Source: Legionella bozemanae (GTDB taxonomy: Bacteria > Pseudomonadota > Gammaproteobacteria > Legionellales > Legionellaceae). Taken from it: 64,000 nucleotides of DNA. The stretch spans positions 1 to 64,000 of the forward strand of contig NZ_LBAW01000022.1 of the NCBI RefSeq assembly GCF_001648595.1. The letters run 5' to 3'. Under the pieces are notes generated by a model that saw nothing but the letters and a program-made list of their open reading frames with translations, did no database searches and was not told where the DNA came from. This document shows, one piece after another, positions 1 through 8,614 of this stretch. A program made the translations under genes and the position numbers. Positions within the stretch are counted from its first letter, which is position 1, and every line of letters begins with the position of its first letter.

Positions 1-206
1 ACAGACCCCCACTACAGTCTTTCTTTGAATTTTGTGGGGATCGTACAGGCTTTATGCGCGGAATCCAACATTGGTCTTCATTCAGCCCCGTGCATGCAGC
101 ATGGCAAGTAAACAAAAATAGATGCGCTTACTCCGCATTTTCATCGTCCTCTTGTTATTGCTAAAGAAATATGGATAATCACCTATTATTTTGATGAGTA
201 GAAGCA

Positions 207-557
207 ATGAATACTGAAAAATTATTTTCCTATGGCACGTTACGTTATGAGGCAGTACAACTGAGTAATTTTGGACGAAAACTACATGGAATAGTAGATA
301 GTCTTCCTGAATTTGGTATGTCTAAAATAAAGATCAAAGATCCCAATGTTATTACTACCAGCGGTGAAGAGGAGCATCCCATTATCACTTATACTGGAAA
401 ATCTACAGATAGTATAGAAGGCATGGTATTTGATGTGAGTATTGAGGAGTTAAAGAAAGCAGATTCTTATGAAGTTGCAGACTATAAACGGATTAAAGTG
501 AAGTTAGCTTCGGGTGTATTTGCTTGGGTATATGTTCATATTGGGAGTACAGAATAA
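207..557 (+). CDS. gamma-glutamylcyclotransferase-like (GGCT/AIG2 fold) protein
   Basis: A 116-residue protein with the YGTLR signature of the GGCT/AIG2 fold at residues 9-13. Near the C-terminus it has the usual D-x-Y-E turn (Glu89 is the likely general acid) followed by Y-K-R and a closing VYV strand. Family members cleave gamma-glutamyl amines or dipeptides to 5-oxoproline; the exact substrate cannot be read from the sequence. The length is normal for the compact bacterial AIG2 type. It is convergent with the MFS gene downstream, and a perfect hairpin separates the two stop codons. The fold is fairly certain, the activity is inferred. Confidence 0.75.
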   Translation: MNTEKLFSYGTLRYEAVQLSNFGRKLHGIVDSLPEFGMSKIKIKDPNVITTSGEEEHPIITYTGKSTDSIEGMVFDVSIEELKKADSYEVADYKRIKVKLASGVFAWVYVHIGSTE

Positions 558-578
558 GATTTTTAGAAAATGGATTCA

Positions 579-600
579 TTAAGCCTCAACTGAGGCTTAA
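579..600. terminator. bidirectional hairpin between convergent genes
   Basis: A perfect 10-bp inverted repeat TTAAGCCTCA / TGAGGCTTAA with a 2-base loop lies in the 54-base gap between two convergent stop codons. A T-rich stretch follows on the + strand, so it probably terminates the GGCT-like gene and may serve both directions. Confidence 0.6.
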
Positions 601-611
601 TTGATCAATTT

Positions 612-1904
612 TTAATGAACTACACGATGTTCATCCTTGACCCATCTCATTAAAAATGCCCCAATTATTTGATATAAAGGTAAAACAGCTAAACCAATAT
701 GATAACCAGATAATGAAAAATCATGAGAAGTACCCGCGTTGCTAAAAATATCCAGTAGTTTTCCTATTGCAGGCTCAGTAATTGCATCCAGAAAAGCGTC
801 ACTTGCATTGATTAGAGAAGTTACTGTACCTGCCAGATATAAGGGATTTGATTCTTTCCCAATCACAAATACTATTGGAAATGCTCCTAAACTAAAACCA
901 AAGAGAAAAAGTAATACGCTCAATAACCAAATTGGCATAGGATGCGCGTAGATGACCAAACTAATGGATAAAGCAGAAATTAAAGTGGTATAAAACATAA
1001 ATGCACAGCGATTTTGTATGCGATTGATAAATAAAGCAAACACAGGGCATGCAATAGCTAATCCTACAAATACTAAAGAAATAAGAGATGGAGCTGTTAA
1101 TTTATCTAAATGATACGCTTTTTGTAAAAAAGGATTTCCCCATAAACCACAAAAAATAACTATGGGAGAAAATGCTAAACCACTATATCCAGTTAACAAC
1201 CAGTTTTGTTTGTTTTTTACAATTAATAAAATATCTTGCCATACATGTGGGTTTTTAGAAACATGACGAGTTTTGGATTCGGATGATTCAATGAAGAAAG
1301 AAGGCTTATCTTTAACAATAAAAAAGAACAAGAAGGCTAATATGATACCCATCCAGGCTATATAAACTAAACTGGGTCTCCAGCCTACTTGACTAATCAA
1401 CCATGCAAGCGGCATTTGTCCAAAAATTGCTCCTACCATTGCGGCAGTAACAAGTAATGATGTCAATAAAGCATAATATTTTTTGGGAAACCATACTGCT
1501 GCTAATTTGAAATAGGCGATGGAAGCAAAAGAAACGCCAACTCCAGTCAAAGCACGTCCCCAAATAGCAGTATTTAATTCTTGAGCCTGAGAAAAAATAT
1601 AAATTCCAAAGGCACAGCAAAAAATTGCTCCTGTTGTAACCCAGCGTGTACCATAACGATCGAGGACAATTCCTACAAATAGAGGTACGATAAGATAGGT
1701 CCAGAAATAAACACCGGATAAAACACCAAGGCCTAATCCCTGTAGATTAAATGCATCCATCAGTTGTTGAGGCATTACACTTGGAAAATTTTGGAGAATG
1801 TATTTATAAAATAAAAATGCAGCGCATAAACTAATAATAAAAAGAGCGCGGTAGGTTATTGTTTTTTGTTGCTGTGATGCATCTGCATCAAGTACGTTTC
1901 CCAT
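612..1904 (-). CDS. MFS transporter, Pht-like, probable amino-acid importer
   Basis: About 430 residues with twelve hydrophobic segments, typical of a major facilitator. The loop 2-3 motif appears as G-x-x-x-D-R-Y-G-T-R. Legionella encodes many such carriers (the Pht group), some of which import threonine or valine from the vacuole. Translation most likely starts at the ATG at 1904, where GAGGAG sits 7 bases upstream; five codons further upstream would bury that ribosome site inside the gene. Roughly 85 bases before the start ends a 38-codon leader peptide with seven consecutive valine codons, with its own promoter. This suggests transcription or translation responds to branched-chain amino-acid supply, and that the substrate may be valine or a relative. 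The MFS fold is secure; the substrate is inference. Confidence 0.85.
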   Translation of the reverse strand: MGNVLDADASQQQKTITYRALFIISLCAAFLFYKYILQNFPSVMPQQLMDAFNLQGLGLGVLSGVYFWTYLIVPLFVGIVLDRYGTRWVTTGAIFCCAFGIYIFSQAQELNTAIWGRALTGVGVSFASIAYFKLAAVWFPKKYYALLTSLLVTAAMVGAIFGQMPLAWLISQVGWRPSLVYIAWMGIILAFLFFFIVKDKPSFFIESSESKTRHVSKNPHVWQDILLIVKNKQNWLLTGYSGLAFSPIVIFCGLWGNPFLQKAYHLDKLTAPSLISLVFVGLAIACPVFALFINRIQNRCAFMFYTTLISALSISLVIYAHPMPIWLLSVLLFLFGFSLGAFPIVFVIGKESNPLYLAGTVTSLINASDAFLDAITEPAIGKLLDIFSNAGTSHDFSLSGYHIGLAVLPLYQIIGAFLMRWVKDEHRVVH

Positions 1905-1938
1905 GGTGAATCTCCTCAATATTGTTAAATCGTGTCAC

Positions 1939-1994
1939 TTGATTATTCGGCCTTCCCCCTAGAGAGGCTGAATAATCAAAAACACAACTCTAGG
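1939..1994 (-). promoter_or_regulatory. candidate attenuator: two mutually exclusive RNA stems
   Basis: Stem A pairs TTGATTATTC (1939-1948) with GAATAATCAA (1970-1979) and continues inward to about 15 bp. Stem B pairs CCCTAGAG, which contains the leader stop codon (1987-1994), with CTCTAGGG in the loop of stem A (about 1956-1963). The arms interleave, so the stems should compete. A ribosome at the leader stop would mask one arm of stem B and favour stem A. Stem A has no U-run on the minus strand, so it is not a textbook intrinsic terminator. Confidence 0.5.
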
Positions 1995-2106
1995 GCGAGG
2001 AGAGGAACACCACGACCACCACTACAACTGAAACTATAGAAACAATAGCACGCACCAACCCAGCAGAGCTGCTTAATAGAATTGGATGTCCCGAGCTATT
2101 GTTCAT
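1990..2106 (-). CDS. valine-rich leader peptide (ilvL/ivbL-like)
   Basis: A 38-codon reading frame (ATG at 2106, stop TAG at 1990-1992). Its C-terminal half contains Ile-Val-Ser-Ile-Val-Ser followed by seven consecutive Val codons, then Phe-Leu and a short tail. This matches the design of ilvL/ivbL leaders of enteric bacteria, where ribosome stalling on Val/Leu/Ile codons controls attenuation. A TTGACA/TATCAT promoter lies just upstream and competing stems follow. The next gene on the strand is an MFS transporter rather than an ilv gene. The reading frame and valine run are directly visible; its regulatory role is inferred. The ribosome-binding site is weak. Confidence 0.7.
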   Translation of the reverse strand: MNNSSGHPILLSSSAGLVRAIVSIVSVVVVVVVFLSSP

Positions 2107-2145
2107 ATATATTGCAGAGTGAAAAATAAATTGTTAATTATCCTG

Positions 2146-2175
2146 ATGATACCAATTAGTATTAATTCTTGTCAA
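2146..2175 (-). promoter_or_regulatory. sigma-70-type promoter of the leader transcript
   Basis: A consensus -35 TTGACA (2175-2170, minus strand) is separated by 18 bases from the -10 TATCAT (2151-2146). The predicted transcript starts near 2138-2140, about 35 bases before the leader ATG. Confidence 0.65.
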
Positions 2176-2255
2176 ACAAATTATCAAAAAGAGTAACACC
2201 GGGCAAGTAAGAATGTATTGATTAAAAGAAGCGCATGATAAAGTGTAGGGTAGGT

Positions 2256-2279
2256 ATCCGAGACATAAATGTCTCGGAT
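2256..2279. terminator. hairpin downstream of the coiled-coil gene
   Basis: A perfect 11-bp palindrome ATCCGAGACAT / ATGTCTCGGAT with a 2-base loop, about 40 bases beyond the stop codon of the minus-strand coiled-coil gene. No T-run follows on that strand, so termination is only possible. Confidence 0.4.
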
Positions 2280-2320
2280 TCATCTAAACATGTTGGATGC
2301 AACTGCTGTTTTGAGTACTA

Positions 2321-4003
2321 TTATTTTTTATATTTTAATTTTGATTCTTCTTCTACTTCGGGTACAGGTACGGGGACATTAGGCATCAGGCTCTTAAATC
2401 TGTTGAACCAACTAAATCTTATTTCTGGGGCCATAATTTCATCGGGTCTCACTTCATCAATTAGTTTATGTAATGCATCTTTATTATGAGATGGAACCAC
2501 TGCCTCAAGTTCTTTATGTGCGTTGAGAATATCTTGCGGACGTGGAGCTGGTGCATGAGATGGGACTAAACGTTCTAACATGAGTGAATAACTGCTTTTA
2601 GGTTGCGGTTTTGGTGTCATGCTAAAAGGCGTTTTTTCTGGTAGAAGTTGCAATTTAGTTGTTTGAACTTTCTCTATACGACTCATTAAGTCTTGTGCAC
2701 GGCTTTGGCAAAATTGAGTTCGTTCCTTAAGTGACTCTACTTCACGGTTCATTTGATCATTGTAGAAAAAGTTAACAGTACAAATATGAGGTCTTGAGGT
2801 CTCATAGTTTAGTTTTGCTTGCAACCAATCTTGTTCGCTTAATTGACGTTCGCGTTCGGGAGCTATATCCTCTGAAAAATAGGCATACGAATCACCATAT
2901 CGTCGATAACGAGACATATGACTTGGATCAATAATTAATTGTGCTTGACTGAAATCGTAAACTCGTTCTAACTGAGAGTTAAGAAGAATTCTTTCGTTTC
3001 TCAAAACTTGCAGCGCTTGAGAAAACCCACGCTCTTGCAATCTTAGACTTTCTTCTTCACGTTCACGGTGTGTGGGCGATTCATATATATGTTCTGGTTC
3101 ATTTAATTGAGCTTTGACTCGCTCAAGTAACTGTTGAAATACTTGCTCAGAAGTCTGAGGGGGCTGTTGAAGTTGAGCTTGATGAAAGGAAAGTCGATCT
3201 TCCAACATGCGGATTTTTTTATCAATACGTAATTTAGTCAGCTGTAATTGTGTGGTATCACTGAAAGTGGCAGGAATTGGAGCTGCTTGTTGTGCTCTAA
3301 GCGCTGCGAGCTGCGCGGACAAGGTCGCTATTTGCTGATGTACATGGGCATGAGGTATTGGCTGATTATTGACTAGAGGTAATTGCAGATAAGTGTTAAG
3401 CAGATCCAAATCGTCAGTGATATGAACATGACGATCTTCCATTAATAATACTTCTTCTTCAATGGCTTCTAACTCTTTTTCTACTTCCTGTAAGTCATTT
3501 TCTAGTTTTCTTAGTTCTTTATCAAGCTCTTGCAGCTTATTGGCACGCGCGTTGGCGTCAGCCATATGCGTTGCAATAGAACGGCTTTCCTTTTTCCCTT
3601 CAACTCTTGCTTCTTTAAGTTTTTGATCGTTTTGTTGTTGCGTTTGCTCGCTCACATGTTCTGCTTGTGCTTTACTCTTTGCAATTAATGACATAAGAAG
3701 GAAAAGTAACTGTTGTTGTCGGAGCAGTTCTTCTGCATTTTTTTCCCTAATGAATTGGATTTGTGCTTCTTCCTTCATAATTTCTTGGGCGATCATATTT
3801 ATGGTTTCGTTACCGCCCACTGTTTTAAGAAATTCAATGACCTGTGTGGCATCTTGTAGTCCAAAACGAGCAAGAAATTGAGCTGCTAAAGAAGAGTTTG
3901 TTTCGGTTGTAGTGCGTCCATTGCCTTTTTCTATGTTTGCAAACCATTTTTCAAGTTGGCTTGAAGTCAAAGCCATTGGGGCAGATTGTGATGTATTGGC
4001 CAC
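2321..4003 (-). CDS. coiled-coil protein, candidate Dot/Icm effector
   Basis: 560 residues. Roughly residues 60-330 are rich in Glu, Lys, Gln and Leu in heptad-like order, with a dense K-L-E-x-x-L segment near 150-190, predicting long coiled coils. There is no signal peptide or membrane segment. The C-terminus is short and charged with an EVEEES cluster, resembling the E-block signal of many Dot/Icm substrates. Translation starts at GTG 4003, with GGAG 7 bases upstream; an in-frame ATG lies nine codons later. LidA-like and other coiled-coil effectors have this general look, but no specific family was recognised. No PmrA or CpxR box was seen upstream. Effector status is inferred from composition and genome type. 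Confidence 0.7.
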   Translation of the reverse strand: MANTSQSAPMALTSSQLEKWFANIEKGNGRTTTETNSSLAAQFLARFGLQDATQVIEFLKTVGGNETINMIAQEIMKEEAQIQFIREKNAEELLRQQQLLFLLMSLIAKSKAQAEHVSEQTQQQNDQKLKEARVEGKKESRSIATHMADANARANKLQELDKELRKLENDLQEVEKELEAIEEEVLLMEDRHVHITDDLDLLNTYLQLPLVNNQPIPHAHVHQQIATLSAQLAALRAQQAAPIPATFSDTTQLQLTKLRIDKKIRMLEDRLSFHQAQLQQPPQTSEQVFQQLLERVKAQLNEPEHIYESPTHREREEESLRLQERGFSQALQVLRNERILLNSQLERVYDFSQAQLIIDPSHMSRYRRYGDSYAYFSEDIAPERERQLSEQDWLQAKLNYETSRPHICTVNFFYNDQMNREVESLKERTQFCQSRAQDLMSRIEKVQTTKLQLLPEKTPFSMTPKPQPKSSYSLMLERLVPSHAPAPRPQDILNAHKELEAVVPSHNKDALHKLIDEVRPDEIMAPEIRFSWFNRFKSLMPNVPVPVPEVEEESKLKYKK

Positions 4004-4242
4004 GGAAGAACTCCAGTATATAGGTACTGTACAAATTATAAACTTTTTTGAACTTGAAGTAAAGCGTTTGTTTTAGTAATAATCAGAGAAATCAAGATGT
4101 TAATCTAGTGATTTGATAGATGATTAGCCAATCTGGTTGTATTTCCAGTGATTTATCTATGACCTTACGAAAAAGAATTTTCTTCCATAAAATAGATAAG
4201 AAAGTAATAAGCACCAAACATATAATAATTAAGTTTTTTATA

Positions 4243-4452
4243 TTAATCCAGGAGACTACTTTTTACCCACCCATAAACTCCTTCGTGAGGCTTAGAGGAA
4301 AACCATCCTGAAATAACGGCACTGGGTAATAAAAAGAAAAAAAGGCTAAGCCAAAATGCCAGAAAATCTCTGTTACAACTAATGCTGCAGCAGGTAAATT
4401 ACGAATGCTGTCTACGGAGCTCACGGTCATTAGGGTCAAACTAAAAATGGTC
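4243..4452 (-). pseudogene. N-terminal relic of an APC-family amino-acid permease
   Basis: On the minus strand, one frame reads LMTVSSVDSIRNLPAAAL followed by a hydrophobic helix. After a poly-T tract the match shifts frame and continues as SAVISGWFSSKPHEGVYGWV before a stop. This order (SIRNLP, helix, a G-W segment, GVYGWVK) is the start of APC-superfamily antiporters such as the GadC/YjeM type. Only about 65 codons in two frames remain, so it is a decayed 5' part. It lies within 25 bases of the stop of the DDAH-like gene on the same strand, perhaps once its partner in arginine or citrulline transport. The remaining 4004-4240 shows only promoter-like AT-rich sequence. Confidence 0.65.
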
Positions 4453-4464
4453 GGTTTTTATTCA

Positions 4465-5232
4465 TTAAAATCTCAATGATAAACAGCTTAAACCACCATC
4501 AATTTTACGAAACTCACTCACATCTACGAGGATAACTTGAAAACCTGAACTCCGAACCATTTCTATGGAACGAGAGAAGCCTTGGGGCATAATAACACTG
4601 TCATTGACTCTAATGCAATTGGCTGCATAAGCTTCATTTTCATCAATAATTAATTGTTCATATGCGTTAAAAGCAGGATGATTCACTAATTCACCATTGA
4701 CCAGCAAGCATCTATTTCCCAGATAGGAAACTCCCGTTTTTAGATGTAGAAATTTTTTAAGATCTACCAATGTACTTTTGTAGCCATACTGAGCCAACAA
4801 GGCTGATAATTGGCTCGCACCCTCTCTGTTAGTGCGCTGCGAAATGCCTATATAAAAATGATCCTCCACTTGCATGACGTCTCCTGCTTCCAATGTTCCA
4901 GGAGCTTCTATTTTATGGGTTCGTCCTTTATAAATGGTTTGGATATATGGTTCAATTAGCTTTACCTCTCCCTGTCTTGATAGGGCTCCAGGACGAGTAA
5001 GGAGTGCGAATTGTTTTGTAAGAAGCACAGGGTCTTCAACAAAGCATGAATCAGGAAAAGTGTCTGCTGCAGGTAAAACAGTTACTTCCAGGCCACAGTG
5101 AGTCAGCGCATTAATGTAATTTTGATGTTGTTCCAGAGCCTTTACATAGTCAGGTTGGCCTAAATCTATTGTAGAGGTTAATCCATGAATCAAATTGGGT
5201 GATGGTATTCGTACTATTGCTTGTTGAAACAT
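4465..5232 (-). CDS. dimethylarginine dimethylaminohydrolase-like amidinohydrolase
   Basis: 255 residues, the usual length for DDAH/arginine-deiminase-like enzymes of the pentein fold. Recognisable elements are P-D-S-C-F-V-E-D (61-67, substrate guanidino recognition), LTRPGA (Arg80), an acidic E-A-G-D-V loop (115-119), His163 in the F-L-H-L-K segment, and the catalytic Cys250 in the C-terminal D-G-G-L-S-C. DDAH converts methylated arginine to citrulline plus methylamine; a broader amidinohydrolase role is possible. It is cytosolic, with no signal peptide. A relic amino-acid permease follows on the same strand, suggesting a former arginine-related pair. Family call is strong, substrate moderately sure. 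Confidence 0.85.
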   Translation of the reverse strand: MFQQAIVRIPSPNLIHGLTSTIDLGQPDYVKALEQHQNYINALTHCGLEVTVLPAADTFPDSCFVEDPVLLTKQFALLTRPGALSRQGEVKLIEPYIQTIYKGRTHKIEAPGTLEAGDVMQVEDHFYIGISQRTNREGASQLSALLAQYGYKSTLVDLKKFLHLKTGVSYLGNRCLLVNGELVNHPAFNAYEQLIIDENEAYAANCIRVNDSVIMPQGFSRSIEMVRSSGFQVILVDVSEFRKIDGGLSCLSLRF

Positions 5233-5342
5233 AATAATTCCCTTTAATAAAAAATAGAGATCCTGGATCTGGATAGTCCCAAATCTTATGTATCAAATCA
5301 AGAAATATGTTTGTTTTTAAAGTGAATGATATTTTGTTGATT

Positions 5343-6329
5343 TTAGATCGTAATCACTGCTGCTCCTGTAAATCGTCCATGACGTAGATCTGCAAGTGCC
5401 TGATTCACTTCAGTTAATGGATAAGTATGAACTTCCGTTTTAACAGGAATTTTTGGGGCTAATGATAAAAACTCTTCGCCATCATGTCGGGTGAGATTCG
5501 CGACAGAACAAAGAGTTCGTTCTCCCCAAAGAATGCTGTAAGGAAAACTTGGGATGTCGCTCATGTGGATTCCGGCACAGACTACGATTCCACCTTTGAT
5601 TGTGTTGCGAAGTGCGAGAGGAACAAGATCCCCCACAGGAGCAAAAATGATGGCGGCATCTAATGGGTGTGGAGCGGGTTTGTCTGAATCTCCAGCCCAA
5701 GCTGCGCCTAATTTATAAGCAAATTCCTGAGCCTGCTCGTCTCCAGGGCTCGTAAAGGCGTATATCTTTTTATCTTGTTTTTGTGCTACTTGAATAAGAA
5801 TATGTGCTGCTGCACCAAAACCATATACTCCCAAATGCTTGGCGTTGTTTGTTTTCAACAAAGCACGATAACCAATTAATCCAGCACAGAAAAGAGGGGC
5901 GGCTTGCTGTTCGGAATAACCATCGGGTATGGGAAAACAAAATTGGTGGTGAGCCACACAATATTCCGCAAATCCGCCATCAATTTGATAACCAGTAAAA
6001 CGAGCCTCATCACAAAGGTTTTCACGTCCTGATAAACAAAATGAACATTTCTCACAACTCCTGCCTAACCAGGGAACTCCAATTCGCTGTCCAATTACAA
6101 AATTAGTGACTGAAGCGCCAATTTTTTCAATGATGCCTACAATTTGATGACCTGGAATAAGAGGCAGTTTGGGGTTTTTTAATTCTCCATCTACAACATG
6201 CAGATCCGTTCGGCAAATACCGCAGGTTTGCACTTTAATAAGCACTTCATTTTCTTTGGGTTCAGGTTTTTTTACTTCTTTATAAATTAAATTTTGTCCT
6301 GATTTTTCCATAACCATAGCATGCATCAT
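5343..6329 (-). CDS. zinc-dependent alcohol dehydrogenase
   Basis: About 328 residues of the medium-chain dehydrogenase family. The catalytic-zinc site is C-G-I-C-R-T-D-L-H with the following G-H-Q-I-V-G. The structural zinc is bound by the four-cysteine C-x2-C-x2-C-x7-C loop at about residues 95-110. A Rossmann G-x-G-A-A segment lies near 170. It resembles the AdhA-type short zinc alcohol dehydrogenases that oxidise primary alcohols with NAD(P). Several ATGs compete at the start: GGAAGAG abuts the first (6335), so the third codon (6329) has better spacing. It is transcribed alone, divergent from the Hsp20 gene. Confidence 0.88.
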   Translation of the reverse strand: MMHAMVMEKSGQNLIYKEVKKPEPKENEVLIKVQTCGICRTDLHVVDGELKNPKLPLIPGHQIVGIIEKIGASVTNFVIGQRIGVPWLGRSCEKCSFCLSGRENLCDEARFTGYQIDGGFAEYCVAHHQFCFPIPDGYSEQQAAPLFCAGLIGYRALLKTNNAKHLGVYGFGAAAHILIQVAQKQDKKIYAFTSPGDEQAQEFAYKLGAAWAGDSDKPAPHPLDAAIIFAPVGDLVPLALRNTIKGGIVVCAGIHMSDIPSFPYSILWGERTLCSVANLTRHDGEEFLSLAPKIPVKTEVHTYPLTEVNQALADLRHGRFTGAAVITI

Positions 6330-6502
6330 AATCATCTCTTCCCTAGATCGTACTGAATAATAAATAAAATATATTGTTTAAACTGTAGACTAAATAATGG
6401 AAATTGTTCGACTTGACAAATTACTTTTGTGTATCAAACTGTAGTTGGTGTATTTTACAAATCTTATTAATGGAACAAAATAACTTTAGACGGAGCTATA
6501 AC

Positions 6503-6997
6503 ATGAACACGCTATTAAAATGGAAAAAAGGAAATCCTTTTTCAATCGAACATCCTCATAATCCTTTTTTGAGCCTTCAACAGGAAGTTGATAAAGCATT
6601 TCATGATTTTTATGATATGTTTGCGTCAAATAAGAATTTATCACAATTTGAGAGTCTGAACCTTATGCCCTCAATGGATGTTGTTGAGGATAAGGATCAT
6701 TTTATTATTCAAATGGAAATGCCTGGCATGGATGAAAAAGATATTAATGTGTCTTTTAGCGGAAATGTACTTACTATTACAGGTGAAAAATCGACTTCTA
6801 AAAAAAATGAGAATAAAAAATATATTTTCCGTGAAATTGGTTATGGTAAATATGAACGTTCAATCTCATTACCTTCAACAGTAGATATTGATAAGGCTAA
6901 AGCTACTTTTAAAAAAGGAATGCTTTGGATTGATCTACCTAAAAAAGCAGAAGCTAAAGGTAAAGCTCGAGACATAAAAATCGAACATATGAAATAA
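6503..6997 (+). CDS. Hsp20 family small heat-shock protein
   Basis: 164 residues. The alpha-crystallin domain spans roughly residues 55-150, with the E-M-P-G-M-D-E-K-D-I turn and the closing K-K-G-M-L-W-I-D-L-P-K strand typical of Hsp20. It acts as an ATP-independent holdase for unfolded proteins in the cytosol. The start at 6503 is preferred because GGAG lies 8 bases upstream; the frame is open for 33 more codons upstream, but that stretch reads like untranslated leader. A hairpin with a pyrimidine-rich tail follows the stop. No clear sigma-32 promoter was found. Confidence 0.92.
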   Translation: MNTLLKWKKGNPFSIEHPHNPFLSLQQEVDKAFHDFYDMFASNKNLSQFESLNLMPSMDVVEDKDHFIIQMEMPGMDEKDINVSFSGNVLTITGEKSTSKKNENKKYIFREIGYGKYERSISLPSTVDIDKAKATFKKGMLWIDLPKKAEAKGKARDIKIEHMK

Positions 6998-7007
6998 ATC
7001 TATAATT

Positions 7008-7032
7008 GTGCCTCAACTTGATTTTGAGGCAC
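7008..7032 (+). terminator. intrinsic terminator of the Hsp20 gene
   Basis: GTGCCTCAA pairs perfectly with TTGAGGCAC across a 7-base loop, followed by a pyrimidine-rich tail, beginning about 10 bases after the Hsp20 stop codon. Confidence 0.6.
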
Positions 7033-7101
7033 GATCCTTCTCTTTAAATGCGATAATTTTTCAAATTATTGCATAAATTTTTACTTATTGTAGGCATACA
7101 G

Positions 7102-8490
7102 ATGAGCTATATTGAAAATCAGGTCTTTGACGAGCTAACAATCGGCAAATCAGCACAACTAATACGCACATTAACCCTAGAGGATATCGAGCTTTTTGCT
7201 ATCATGTCAGGCGATGTAAACCCTGCGCATGTGGATGCAGAATATGCTAAAAATGATATGTTTCATAAAATCATCGCTCATGGAATGTGGGGGGCATCAC
7301 TTTTATCTACTGTTTTAGGAACTGAACTCCCTGGACCTGGAACCATTTACTTAAATCAAACTTTAAAATTCGAACACCCTGTTAGTCTCGGCGATACAAT
7401 TACCGTAACACTTGAAGTAGTGAAGAAAATACCCCAAAAAAATATTGTTGAGCTTGTTTGTAAAGGGGTCAATCAATTGGGAAAAACAGTGATTAGCGGT
7501 CTTGCAACGGTTATTGCGCCGACCACTAAAATAAAGAGAAAACGTATTGAACTACCCACAGTAGAGCTGAAACCCAAACAGGAGCATTGGTATCATCGCT
7601 TAATCACAGCGAAAAACTCACTAAAACCGCTTAAAACAGCTGTAGTACATCCGGTAGATGTCTTGTCGCTTAAAGGAGCAATTGCTTCTGCCGAAGAAGG
7701 TTTAATTATTCCCGTTCTTGTTGGCCCGAAGCAAAAAATTCTTGATGCGGCAAAAGAAGCTAATATTGATATTTCGTCATATGAGCTTGTTGCAACGGAG
7801 CATAGTACAGAAGCTGCTGAAAAAGCAGTAAAATTAGCTGTGACACACAAAGTTGAAGCAATAATGAAAGGTAAACTTCATACGGAAGAGTTGATGAAGC
7901 CAATTGTTGCCAAGGAAAATGGTTTACGAACTGGCCGTCGTATGAGTCATGTATTTTCTCTTGAAATGCCTAATTATCCCAAACCCATTTTTTTAACTGA
8001 TGCAGCAATCAATCTTTTTCCCACTCTCAGAGAAAAATGCGACATAGTACAAAATGCAATTGATCTGTTCCATGCACTCGAATTAGGTACACCTAATGTT
8101 GCAATCCTTTCAGCAGTTGAAACTGTAAATGAAAAAATCCCATCGACGCTCGATGCTACGGCTCTGTGTAAAATGGCTGAGCGTGGACAGATAACTGGAG
8201 GGGTTTTAGATGGTCCTTTAGCATTTGATAATGCGATTTCTATGGATTCAGCACGCACAAAAGGTATTTTTTCTCCAGTGGCTGGTAATGCAGACATCTT
8301 AGTCGTTCCTGATGTTGAGTCAGGTAATATGCTTTACAAGCAAATGACTTACTTATCACACATTGAAGCTGCGGGTATGGTATTAGGAGCTCATGTTCCC
8401 ATTATTCTTACCAGCCGAGGCAGCGATGAATTATCGCGTAAAGCATCATGTGTCATGGCTTTATTATATGCGCGAAGAAAAAAATCATGA
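7102..8490 (+). CDS. bifunctional MaoC-like enoyl-CoA hydratase / phosphate acyltransferase
   Basis: 461 residues from the ATG at 7102; an upstream in-frame ATG at 7069 is less likely. Residues 1-140 form a MaoC/R-hydratase hot-dog domain with the D-x4-H dyad (Asp38, His43) in G-D-V-N-P-A-H. Residues about 160-461 are a phosphate acetyl/butyryltransferase domain, with the conserved C-terminal S-R-G-S-D region. The combination is a known fused annotation in gammaproteobacteria: it would hydrate enoyl-CoA and exchange acyl-CoA with acyl phosphate, linking fatty-acid or polyhydroxybutyrate turnover to acyl phosphates. No acetate/butyrate kinase gene, a frequent partner, is next to it here. Confidence 0.85.
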   Translation: MSYIENQVFDELTIGKSAQLIRTLTLEDIELFAIMSGDVNPAHVDAEYAKNDMFHKIIAHGMWGASLLSTVLGTELPGPGTIYLNQTLKFEHPVSLGDTITVTLEVVKKIPQKNIVELVCKGVNQLGKTVISGLATVIAPTTKIKRKRIELPTVELKPKQEHWYHRLITAKNSLKPLKTAVVHPVDVLSLKGAIASAEEGLIIPVLVGPKQKILDAAKEANIDISSYELVATEHSTEAAEKAVKLAVTHKVEAIMKGKLHTEELMKPIVAKENGLRTGRRMSHVFSLEMPNYPKPIFLTDAAINLFPTLREKCDIVQNAIDLFHALELGTPNVAILSAVETVNEKIPSTLDATALCKMAERGQITGGVLDGPLAFDNAISMDSARTKGIFSPVAGNADILVVPDVESGNMLYKQMTYLSHIEAAGMVLGAHVPIILTSRGSDELSRKASCVMALLYARRKKS

Positions 8491-8614
8491 AATTGAATCA
8501 ATTTTCCGACATCCTCAAAACAGAGTTTTTATGGATTGTTAAGGAAATGAATAATACTTTTAAACATACATTGAATGTAATTTTAAAAACATAAATTTAT
8601 ATGGAGCGTTATGT

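Noticed and set aside
1..206. Possible tail of a gene at the window edge
   Set aside because: Two frames read protein-like stretches, but each is broken by stops and no family was recognised; the start lies outside the window.
2235..2489. Plus-strand frame opposite the coiled-coil gene
   Set aside because: Antisense shadow of the 3' end of the coiled-coil gene, with low-complexity Gly-Thr translation.
4120..4311. Plus-strand 63-codon frame
   Set aside because: It overlaps the minus-strand permease relic, has no ribosome site and no recognisable content.
6413..6440. TTGACA as a promoter of the Hsp20 gene
   Set aside because: No acceptable -10 at 16-18 bases and no sigma-32 -10 element; the signal is too weak.
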